NCBI GenBank assembly: GCA_031771865.1
Contig: JASISA010000036.1
Coordinates: 1,178,001-1,242,000, forward strand
Source of the DNA: Nothophaeocryptopus gaeumannii
Taxonomy: Eukaryota > Ascomycota > Dothideomycetes > Mycosphaerellales > Mycosphaerellaceae
DNA: 64,000 bases
Direction of reading: 5' to 3'
Shown: piece by piece, positions 22,244 to 31,135 of the stretch
Layout of the letters: each line of letters begins with the position of its first letter
Position numbering within the stretch: position 1 is the stretch's first letter
Translations under genes and position numbers: made by a program
The notes under the pieces: model-generated
Databases searched by the model: none
What the model saw: the letters and a program-made list of their open reading frames with translations, nothing else
Told to the model about the DNA's origin: nothing

Positions 22244-22655
22244 GGAAGACAAAGGAAGAAATTGACGTCTCGACACAGACTTAAATTGAATGCCTTCGCG
22301 GTCTTGCCTTCAGCGGCTTGGACAATCTTGTGTGTCAGGACAGGTTCTAATCCCAGGTGATAGGACCTTACAACAACCTTACTTTACCACAAGGGGTAAG
22401 CTCGAGAGCGTCGCATCTTCACCGATCCCATGTCTACGATGTCGGCCACTTGGTGTTCGTGTAACATCTAGAGATGATATTTGGCTCCGGTCGACCTCAG
22501 CACAACTGTACGGCAGCATCACCTATCTACCAGAGAGTCTCAAAGACTTCTTCCAAGATTCGAACGTCGCTACACAGCATCCGGATGCGATATTACCTGC
22601 TCATCACTTGCGCGTTGTGCAGAGATGATGCTTCGACACAGTTTGTCCTGCTTGC
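22244..22655. other. intergenic, no gene seen
   Basis: About 0.4 kb between the orphan gene and the decayed gene. Overlapping plus-strand open frames (22290-22628 and others) have no coding features. Confidence 0.3.
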
Positions 22656-23798
22656 TTATCCAGCAGCCTCACCTGCCAATCTGAGAAGTTCCGAGTGCGC
22701 TCTCGCGGCATTGGCATCGTTCTGCTCCAATCCTTGCTCAAGCGCCTCCGCACATTCTCCATGGTGCCATCAGTAGGAACGTAGAGGTCATTGGTGGCGG
22801 CTTCACTCTCAGCTTATCCGACGTCATACTCATCGTGGTCCGTCTCCAACACTTTGCGACAAACGTCCACCAGTCGTTGAGTTCGCTGTGGATCGTCAGA
22901 TTGACAAGCTTGATGTTGGCTTCCATGCGTCTCTCCGATAGATGGGTTGTTGCTTCTTCGAGGTGCATTTGCAAAGTTGGAGGCGGCTTCATCGGGTCGT
23001 GAATTTATGGAGACGATGTCTTGCAATATTCTATCCTGAACGACGTATAGCAGCATCACCTTTCAAGTACAGAACTCGGGTAGGCCGTTTGTATTCCTGG
23101 TCGCTGTTCTACTTGTCATCCAGGATGTGCGGAGTGGAATAGTTCATGGCGAGCTTGCACTTCTCCCGGGCTATCAGGGCCAAGAGAATATCCTTCGTAT
23201 GCGAAGATGCGTAAGGGGCGTCGCCTTTCAGCCGATTGCCCTCGTTGTTGAGAACGACGTTGTTTCACAATCGGAAGAAGACGCCCTATGATCCTGGAAA
23301 AGCAAAGGACCCGATCAAAAGTTGGTACAAGTGGAGAGGCCACATCCGTGGAATATGAGTTCCGGTCAGCTTCGCAGGGGCGTTGGGCTGGTGGTGACCC
23401 AGAATGCGATACCTACTGCTCGGTATTGACGCAATGTACGGAGACGTCATATGAGCTGGAGGTTCTTGACTTGTGCCTTCTCACATCTTCTGACTCTGTT
23501 TTAGTCTTCGAATATCTCATCGCTCGCCATGTTAAGGCAAAGGCGAACTGGCCACGATGTTTTCAGGCAGGCCGTTGAGGAGTTCGATGTTCGCCACGAC
23601 CTCCGACTCGAAAGCCTTGACATATCCGGATTTCCTCTCTTGAAGTACCGTGGCTGCGGTGGGTATACAGTCCCTGATCTCGGCTAGCACTCCGGCCTCT
23701 AAAGGCTCGTAGACGTCACGGACGTGTTCGTCTTGCTGCTATCGTCGCTTTCGCTCGATCGTCTGCGGACTCTGGTCGCTTAGGGCTAGTCCAGATAG
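22656..23798 (-). pseudogene. decayed gene with stops and frameshifts, family unknown
   Basis: Reading the minus strand, stretches of strong coding character follow one another in different frames. First (23798-23532) a frame with TIERKRR, an in-frame TAG at 23741-23739, then DVYEPLEAGVLAEIRDCIP and VVANIELLNGLPENIVASSPLP before TAA. Next (about 23450-23110) SSRYRILGHHQPNAPAKL, PRMWPLHLYQLLIGSF, two stops, then KGDAPYASSHTKDILLALIA and CKLAMNYSTPHILDDK. Last (to 22656) VDVCRKVLETDHDEYDV, a TAA, NDLYVPTDGTMEN, and after a frame change EALEQGLEQNDANAARAHSE. These cannot be joined by ordinary introns without leaving stops. It is best read as the wreck of one gene of at least 350 codons. The original function is not recognisable. 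Confidence 0.55.
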
Positions 23799-24311
23799 TG
23801 ATCATGTCGCAGTCTTGCACGATCATATCTGCACAAGTGTACATTGCCAACACTTCTCGGATGCCCAAGAGTATGAAGTTGTTCTCGATTCCAACGACTG
23901 ATGCTCAGTGGCTGCAAGATCTGAGGAGAAGATATGAGACTGCGCCGCTGGAAATGTCTCATGCGGTATCTACACAGCTGCATCACTTGTCAGCATGGCA
24001 CAATGGGACCAGTGGAGAGCTTCTTCATCGCATTTTCATCCAATACAGGCGGCATCTCCGTGCACCCTGTTGCATCGGCGTCTCATGCCTGTCTAGACTG
24101 CGCCAAAGCTATCGTACATCCTCAAGCAATTCGTTGGTGTTTGCCGTCTTCACACTGACGCCTTCTCAGACATCCTATTCTACTCCTCCATCGCCCCGTT
24201 CTGTCCCTCTCCTGGCTCGCCAGCAGCGTCTGGCATCTCTGACTCGCTCTCATCTTCGACAACGTTTTGGCGAGGGATTGGAGCGTTGCGGTACTCCTCG
24301 ACGGTGGGGCC
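23799..24311. other. intergenic with ambiguous coding-like fragments
   Basis: A plus-strand frame (23798-24331) includes QWLQDLRRRYETAPLEMSH, and another plus frame (about 23985-24158) reads MGPVESFFIAFSSNTGG. Both lack domains, overlap each other and run into sequence antisense to the next gene. They may be relics of a further decayed gene. Not called. Confidence 0.25.
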
Positions 24312-25348
24312 TTAGTCATCGTCCGGCTTGATGTTAAGTGGTGGCAGCTTCTCGCCGGTCGAGCGCTCGACGTGCTGTCGAATGTCCAGGAGCACGTTGG
24401 CGGCGTCCTCATCGGTGAAGTTGGCTTGCTGGATGGCTCCGTCTCGTCCGTCCCTCTCGTGGCGCCCACCCTTTCCGGTATTCACGGCAGTGCCTTCAGT
24501 GGCAGCCTCGTTATCTGCAGCATCGACGTCGGCGTCTACAGCTAGGAGGAGGGGAGCGACTTCATCCTCATCGGAGTCCATCTCGTCGTACTCCGCTCCA
24601 CCATCACCGATATCCTCGTCGTCCCGGACTCCGCCCGCAGTAGGCTACCCCTCGACCTCCTCGTCTTCGCTATCACCCTCCTCATCTTCCTCGCCGTTCG
24701 CAGTCGTGGGAGCGGCGGCGGCACTGGCGGTAGCATTGGTAGCCCGCTTCTTGGTAGCATTGCTGGCATACATTCGACCGCGTGCACCGCTCGCTTTGTT
24801 GGCAACAAGCCAGTCATCCCTGACTTGGTCGCGGGTCAATACACGGTCACTGGCCACCTTTTTCATCGCGCCGTCGATGCGGGTGCTGATCTTCTTGTTC
24901 TTGATAGGATCCTGGCTCGAGTGGGCAGCGTCGTAAGCATCCGCCATCTCCTTGACCGTGTGCCGGGTGCTCAAGTTGAGGAACTGCTCGTGGATGTGTA
25001 TGTTCTCCTGACCTTTCTGGAGGTTGCCGAACAGCGGGTTGTCGTAGGTCATCGTTGGCTGTTGACGGAAGAGGGCTGCGAGCCCGGCGTTGGTGAAGTT
25101 GGCTTGCATGATGGCCTGTGGAATTTGGCCTTGTGCTGGGTGGTGGTGGTAGCTGTAAATGCTGCTGGAGGAGCAGTTGCCGCTGGAGGAGGAGGGCCTT
25201 GCTGTGCGACAGGTGCGGCATTGGCAGGCTGAGTAGCATTGGCGTTCGCGGCGGCACTGTCAGTGCTAGTCGAGGTGTTCGAGTCCTCGATCTCTCGGAG
25301 CGCCTCGCCATCGATGAATAGCTTGATGATTCTGCTCTTCGGCGCCAT
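24312..25348 (-). pseudogene. paralogue 1 of a local gene family, broken by a frameshift and an amber codon
   Basis: Start ATG at 25348 (MAPKSRIIKLFIDGEALREI), then a Thr/Ala/Pro-rich linker. In a GGT/ACC microsatellite near 25,138-25,150 the frame changes by one; the following frame begins AQGQIPQAIMQANFTNAGL and carries the family domain (LSTRHTVKEMADAYDAAH, NKKISTRIDGAMKKVA, RDQVRDDWLVANKASGARGR). An acidic region follows, then an in-frame TAG at 24647-24645, after which the same frame stays open for 110 more codons: acidic sequence and a conserved tail (FTDEDAANVLLDIRQHVER, LPPLNIKPDDD) that matches paralogue 2. No intron with correct phase removes the TAG. If translation starts at the internal ATG (25109) a 154-residue product remains possible. 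The basic N-terminus and acidic arms suggest a nuclear protein; function unknown. Confidence 0.6.
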
Positions 25349-25977
25349 GTTGCTGAAGCGGGGAGGATCGATCGAGGTGTGTCGGAAGGTGTTTGTGCTC
25401 AGGCGAAGTCGAAACAGCGATGGATGACTTGGCTGTGTCGCTGATATTGCGGTGTCAAACTGATTCTGCTGTGCATTAAGTCGCGGCTGATAAAGAGCAG
25501 ACAGAATATCTGTTTATGCGCGCCCGCATGTTGCCGCAGGACGGGCCAAGAAGACGTCGTGGGCCCGTGCTCACTTTCACATGCTTGGCCTAACACTTTG
25601 CCTTAGGCGGGATGTGAATATACCTGGCAACGGTTAGTGACTAGGCCCAAATCACCAGCAAGAAGGGTTCAACCACAGGTGTAGAGGCATATGTATAGGC
25701 AGATGGCACTGGAAAAAGTGTTTGTGAGGCATGGTGGCGTTGTATGCTTCCAACGAGACGTAATGTACATATTTCCAGGAGAAATGGTACCAAAACATCA
25801 AAACCACAGCTCGTATTGTATTTCAAGGTCAGATCAACAGGTTTGCCAACCAGCAAGCTCTAGACAAAGCGGCATTGACTGGGACTTAGCGGACAACGAC
25901 AACATGCATGGAACAAAGGCGGATCTTAGACGAGGTCTTCAAGGCCATTGTCTTGGCAATTGATATTGGAAATTGAG
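25349..25977 (-). promoter_or_regulatory. upstream region of paralogue 1, similar to that of paralogue 2
   Basis: No gene. Within it, 25,500-25,624 resembles 28,110-28,267 upstream of paralogue 2: shared blocks include ggcccgtgc, actttcacatgct and ggatgtgaatata in the same order. The similarity shows that the duplication took promoter sequence along, or that regulation has been conserved. Confidence 0.5.
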
Positions 25978-26495
25978 CTTTTCGAAAGAGAGAATCCAAG
26001 ACGGCATCTCTGGATTTGCTGCTTGATTTGCAGCTGCTGTCTGCGCATCTCATATCGTGGTTAATGCTATTCTCATCGAAACCGAATTAAGCTCTCCTGG
26101 GAAATTGTGACAACCAAAAAGCGAAATTCAAGACGTTTCCTCTGAGCTTGCTGCTGCATTTGCAGCTGTTCTTCGCGCATCTCATGTCGTAGTCGGTGCT
26201 GTTCTTGTCGAGATCGATCTAAGCTATCCTGGGAAATTGTGCTTTTCGGGAGGTAGAATTCAAGACGCTATCTCTGGCTCGACTGCTTGGTCTGCAGCTA
26301 CGGTCTGCGCATCTCTTACGGTATTCAATGCCATTCTGGTCGAAACCGAATCAGGCCATACTGGGAAAATGTACTTGGCGAAATGCAAAATTTACGACAC
26401 TATCTCAAGGCTTGCTGCTATGTTTGCGGCTGCCGTCTGCGTATCTCATGCTTTAATCAATGCCATTTTCGCTGAGAACATCTATGCTATTTCAT
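25978..26495 (-). repeat. four tandem copies of a 132-bp repeat, degenerate
   Basis: Copies at 25978-26108, 26109-26240, 26241-26372 and 26373 to about 26495. The unit is 44 codons long. On the minus strand copy 2 is open and reads like a coiled coil (SRQEQHRLRHEMREEQLQ, then MQQQAQRKRLEF); the other copies match it but contain stops, mostly TAG/TAA/TGA where copy 2 has CAG, CAA or CGA. The plus strand of copies 3 and 4 is also open (ISGSTAWSAATVCASL, then LAAMFAAAVCVSHALI). Length divisible by three and an open reference copy suggest a former repeat-protein gene. Confidence 0.75.
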
Positions 26496-26541
26496 CATCT
26501 CCCGGTTTATCCCATGCTATCTCAATTCACCTGATCAGAAC

Positions 26542-27924
26542 TCACTGCTCTCCATCACCATCCTCGCCCTCACCCTCCTCCTCTGGCATCTCCGGTGCAT
26601 CAGACAGCTCAGACTTGCTACCATCGCCCTCAGCGGCATGGTGGCCAGTCGCCAGCTGGAATTTACATGGCGGCCGCGGGTGGACGCGGTCATCCTGGCG
26701 GATGTTCAGAGGTGCCATTGGCACACCAGTCTGTGCCAGGACCCCTCTCTCGGAGAAGAGGCGCATGCCGGCGAGGATGTCGGCGGCGTTGACGTCGTCC
26801 TCGGTGAGAGCAGGCTGCTGGGAGGCGGACTGCTAGGCCGCCTCACCTTCGCCGTTGCCCTCACCGCCCTCATCGTCAGCAGGAAGAGCAGCCTCGCTGT
26901 CGTCGAGCTCGGTGGCGTCGCCGTTGTTGGTCTCGTCGACGTTGGCTGCGGAAGGCTGAGGAGCAGCAGCCTCACCGCCGTTGATCCCCATTTCCTCGTC
27001 TCCAGCTTCGCTCTCTGCAATCGTCTTGTCGTTGTCGGCTTCGCTTGCAGTAGCATTGTAGCTGTCATCAGCTGGAGAGGCAGCAGTTCCTTCCATCTCC
27101 TCCTCCTCGGCAGTACCCGCATCTCCGTCCACCACAGTCTCCTCCTCATCTTCTCCCTCGCTCTCATCAGCGTTCTCCTCCTCCTGCTGTGCCTTCTTCT
27201 GAGCACGCCTCGCTGCATTCGTCACCTTTCGCTTGCTGGCGTTGTTGGCGTATTGCCGGTCATGCGCGCCACTCGCTCGGTGCGCGACATCCCAAGCAGT
27301 CTTTACATCCTCCTTTGCGAGACCTCGATTCTTCGCGATGGCTAGCTTGGCTCCGTCGATCCTCGTGCTGACCTTCTTGTTGATGATGGTCTTGTTGGGA
27401 TGTGCCGCATTGTACTGGTCGACTATCTCTTGGACGAGGAGTTGAGTCGACAAAAGCAGGATGTCTTCGTGCATCTCTATGGTGGCCTCGCCCGTCTTCA
27501 CGTTGCGGAACAGCTTGTTGGTTGTCGCCATGGTGGGTTGGCTGTTCTGGAGGAAGTGGGTCAAGCCGGCGACCGAGTTTCGGTTCGGGACTTGGTTCGA
27601 GGTGGTCGAGTTGGCGGCGGGAGTTGTCATCGCAGGCGCTGCAGATACAGTCGAGGCCGGCCCAGCGGGAGGTTGGGCATTCGAGTTGGCACCCTGCGTG
27701 CCATCCCCAGCTTCCGCCTCCTCGGTCTCGGCCTCGGCCTCCTCCTGTTCTGCCTCGATTCGTCGCTTCTTAGCTGCTCTCCCAGCCGCAGCAGCTGGTT
27801 TCGGCGTGCGCTTATACGGCGGTCGGTTCGGAGGCTGGCCGCCACTGCGACCTGCTCCGGTGCTACCGGTTGCTGACGGTGATGTGAGCTCTTGCGTCTT
27901 CTTGGGAGGTGTTTTGGGCACCAT
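26542..27924 (-). pseudogene. paralogue 2 of the local gene family, interrupted by one amber codon
   Basis: Start ATG at 27924 (MVPKTPPKKTQELTS). Residues 30-60 are basic (AAAAGRAAKKRRIEAEQEE, a likely nuclear localisation signal), then acidic. The family domain follows (about 165-250): RNVKTGEATIEMHEDILLLS, VQEIVDQYNAAH, INKKVSTRIDGAKLAIAKNR, AKEDVKTAWDVAHRASGA. A long acidic tail ends at TAG (26835-26833), giving 363 residues. The same frame then runs on for 96 codons: QSASQQPALTEDDVNAADIL, MAPLNIRQDDR and an acidic end, with TGA at 26544-26542. The part after the TAG is homologous to the tail of paralogue 1, so the stop lies inside the ancestral coding region; CAG to TAG is the simplest change. 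The 363-residue product may still be made. Function unknown; a nuclear, possibly DNA- or chromatin-associated role is inferred only from charge pattern. Confidence 0.62.
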
Positions 27925-28718
27925 ATCTAGATGGACAAACTCACTGTTGGTTGAAATGTTGTCAGACAAATGCAATTGTGCTTATAATAGGCTGTTCTCG
28001 AGTCCAGATCTGTTTGCTTGTTGCTGTTGCTGTGCCCGAGACAGTGCTGTGTCTGAGTTCGAGTGTCGGTGGTGTGCGGTGAAAGAAGTCTCAGTCGAAG
28101 TGCAGCTGGAAAGAATATGTCTTCTGTACCCGGCTGTGCGTTCCCGCAGAGCGGCCCGATCAAGCAGTCGTAGGCCCGTGCGCTACTTTCACATGCTGAA
28201 TCTGGCCGTGTCTCTTTGGCCTGTTGCGGCACAACGCTGATGCCTGAGGTAGGATGTGAATATATCTATCAGATGTCAGTGCTAGCTACTGGAGCATATT
28301 CATAGCCATTCACTTACGTGCGTATGCTGTTGATAATATACGGCTCTGGTTTTCCGGGAGAGGTAATCGGCAAGCTCAAGCTGAGGATGCTGCCAAATCG
28401 AAAGAGTAGTACACGCATTCCCTTCCTGTTTCCTGTCCCAAAGAGCTACAGCCTCTTTAAGTATTGTATCAGCGTGTTTGCCGGTCTATGAGGCCTCATC
28501 AAATCGACTTCCTTTGGAATCTCATGGCACACACCTTCGTCTTGAGATGGTGCCTTGGTCGAACAAAGCATGGAGTCCTTCAATTACGATCGAATGATAG
28601 AAGCATCTACAAGCAAAACAATTCTATTGCCAATGCCAATGCCCCCCTGCTTTATCTCCTAGCAATGCCAACGAGTCCAGCAACTTCGGATGAACGCTTG
28701 AAGTCTCTCTCATGCTCC
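27925..28718 (-). promoter_or_regulatory. upstream region of paralogue 2 and 3' flank of paralogue 3
   Basis: No gene. The segment 28,110-28,267 shares ordered blocks with the region upstream of paralogue 1. The rest shows nothing notable; plus-strand frames here have no domains. Confidence 0.45.
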
Positions 28719-30668
28719 TCAAAGGACAGTCTTCACCACCCCAACATCCAACAGGCAAGGTATGGGCCAGTCGCACTGCTGATAGCCATACTGTTGCCCA
28801 GAATTGTCCCCAAAATATGTAGTCGCATCCGGGGGAGGATACGTAGGTCCTCTTCGGAGCGCTGCTTCCAGCGCCGCAACGTCCAGAGGCTCATCTGAAG
28901 ATCCTAGCTCAGGTATCCGATGTCCAGGAAGATTTTGAGAGGCCACAGCCCCATCTTGGAAGTCTGCCATCTGAGTTCCTTCATCGTATTGTACACCGTG
29001 ATTGTACGCTGCAGTGACCGGCGGTTGTAGGTTGGTATATGCACGAGGCTGCAAGGTGTGACCATAACTCGTACCTTGGGATGGGGCGGGAACTGAGCCT
29101 GGGTGAGACTGTTGCATCTGGGTTCGAGTGAAGCTGTGTTGGCCAGCCATATTGCTCTCAAAGGAGGAAAAAGGCCACTGACTCTGGCCTGCGAATGATT
29201 GCTCCACCGCTTCAAAGCCATAACCAGTTTGAGGAGACATGTTGGATGCCAAGGGCACAAATGGCTGACTCTGACCTGCGAACGAATTCTGCATTCCATC
29301 ATGACCGTGGCTAGTCTGAGGATTGAAGTTGGGCGCGAAGGGCACAGATGGCTGACTGTGGCCAAGGAACCCATGCTGCATTCCATTATAGCCATAGCCA
29401 GTTTGAGGAGGCACATTGTACGCAGCGGACCCATATGGAGAATTTGGGCTTGCGAATGTATGCTGCATCCCACCACAGCCATTGCTGTTTTGCGCGGGCA
29501 TGTTGTACGTGGACGACACAGGCAGTTGACCTAAGGCTGAGAAGTCTTGCTGCACAGTGTTGTAGCCAGTGCTATATAGAGAACTCACATTGTAGGGCTG
29601 AGAAGCAGGCGTCTGACTGGGATAGGACTGATTCGGCGTGGCAAAGGGCCCAGAGTACGGATAATGTGCTTGCCGGACTTGATTCGTGTGGCCCAGACCT
29701 GTGTCCAGATGCTGCGAACCGGCCTGGTGGCTGTCTTCGCGGAAAGATCCGAGCTCTTCGGCCTGGCTTTGCTGGCTGGGTCTTCTTTCTCGTCCTTGAG
29801 TGTGCGCTTCAGCATCCTCTAAGTCGCCCTCAGAGGAGTTTGCTTGTCTTGAGAATGAGAGCTCTCCAGAAAGTGGCGATGGACCATGTTCAGCGGAGCT
29901 TGACCCGTTCGCTCCACTTGCTTTGCTCCGTCGAGATTTGCGATGCGTACTCGGTATGTTAAACCCATCACGTGCATCATAAAATGCAGCTTGGACTTCT
30001 CTCCTGGGTATTTGATAATGTTCGGCGACAACTCTGACGGCCGACTTCATTTTCGTTATGATCATATGGTTGTTTGGTAGCCCAAGACTAGTCTTCAGAT
30101 CTGCCATACGAGTAAGATCAACATTTCTGTGTCTCGCGGCCCAACGCAGCAAATCCTTCGCTTCTCTCGCTGTGTGAAAGGAAGAGTTGGACGGATTTCC
30201 TGCGCGGCGAAGACCAAGATTGTCGGCGCGAAGTTCGGGCTGCTCTTTGTAGAAGGCCTTCCAGTCGACGAATGGCTGTTGCCCGCTCTGCAGTTCATTC
30301 TCAGCTCCTAAAGGTATTCTCGGGTTCACTTGGACGCGGTTTCGCTTCTTGGCCTTGTCAAGTTCTCGAAGCACTTCCGTTTCGGATAAGGATTCGCGGT
30401 CCGCCACATATCGGGCCACGTCATGAAGTCTATCGCGGATCTTTCTGGCTTTAATATATACATTGTACACCAGGCCTGCTTGTTCGGCGATGTATACGTT
30501 GTTGTGTCGTGCCGCATAGCGAAGAAGGTCGTTGGCGGTATCTCGCGTGAACTGTATGCCCGGTTCGCGGAGAGCAGGGTTCTCAGCTCCGAGCGAATGC
30601 TCTGTGTCGAAGAAGGCCCTCTAGTCCACATCCTTCGGCTCTGTCGATTCCGGCTCTTTCTTTGGCAT
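28719..30668 (-). pseudogene. paralogue 3: two family domains plus a prion-like repeat tail, amber at codon 16
   Basis: ATG at 30668 reads MPKKEPESTEPKDVD, then TAG (30623-30621), then the same frame is open for 633 codons. It contains two copies of the family domain: TANDLLRYAARHNNVYIAEQ...IRDRLHDVARYVADRESLSE, and EAKDLLRWAARHRNVDLTRM...ITKMKSAVRVVAEHYQIPRR. Each copy is preceded by a similar lead: FVDWKAFYKEQPELRADNLG before the second and VD-stop-RAFFDTEHSLGAENPA before the first, so TAG stands exactly where the second lead has Trp (TGG to TAG). The C-terminal half is Gln/Gly/Tyr/Ser-rich and includes four 29-residue repeats. Without the leader the first in-frame Met lies inside domain 2, which would remove domain 1. 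No upstream exon that would bypass the TAG was found. Unknown function. Confidence 0.6.
29124..29471 (-). repeat. four 87-bp (29-codon) repeats encoding a Q/G/Y/S-rich tail
   Basis: In paralogue 3, units start GMQHTFASPN, GMQHGFLGHSQP, GMQNSFAGQSQP and AVEQSFAGQSQW and mostly end PQTGYGY-like. Composition (Gln, Gly, Tyr, Ser, Asn, Pro, few charges) is that of prion-like low-complexity domains. All four units are in frame, so this part has not decayed. Confidence 0.85.
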
Positions 30669-31135
30669 GGTGCACAGATGGCCTCCGATGTTATAAATGC
30701 TTTGGGGTCAATGGCGAATCTAGACAGGATGGTTGATGGTTGATGCAAGCGAGGACGCGCGACGTCGACTTCAGATTGATTTGGAAGAAGTCGTCAGATG
30801 TGAACTTGTTGACAGGGTCATGCGCTCCGCAACTTCTGGGCAGATGCAGGAGGCTGCAAGGCAGGCACGGCGTTGCCCTTCCTCACAGAAACTCAAAATC
30901 ATTGCCTCAGCGCGGCAGTTACGAGGAGAAGAGCACGCGATCGACACCGCTCGCCGCGATGCGTGTCTTTGTTGCGAGACCATCTCAAGCTCGAGAGTGG
31001 TGTATTTTACAGATGCGTGTGTTCAGTCTCGCCGCGTGATCTTGGATGAATAGCGCATCTGAGGATATGGGACCGTGCATCTAAATTGAACGGAAGGCCC
31101 TTTTCGCGGTACATGAGTACAGGCTAGAGCTTGAC
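30669..31135. other. intergenic, no gene seen
   Basis: About 0.47 kb: upstream of paralogue 3 and downstream of the GOST gene. Open frames on both strands overlap without coding features. Confidence 0.35.

Noticed and set aside
23798..24331. Plus-strand frame of 177 codons
   Set aside because: Second half is antisense to the tail of paralogue 1, first half overlaps other coding-like frames; at best a relic.
26810..26880. A short intron that would remove the TAG of paralogue 2
   Set aside because: Possible GTGAGG donors are in phase 1, and no acceptor gives the phase needed for the conserved downstream frame.
26237..27345. Long plus-strand frames over the repeat and paralogue 2
   Set aside because: Mostly antisense to an acidic, low-complexity minus-strand gene, which automatically gives open Ser/Leu-rich frames on the other strand.
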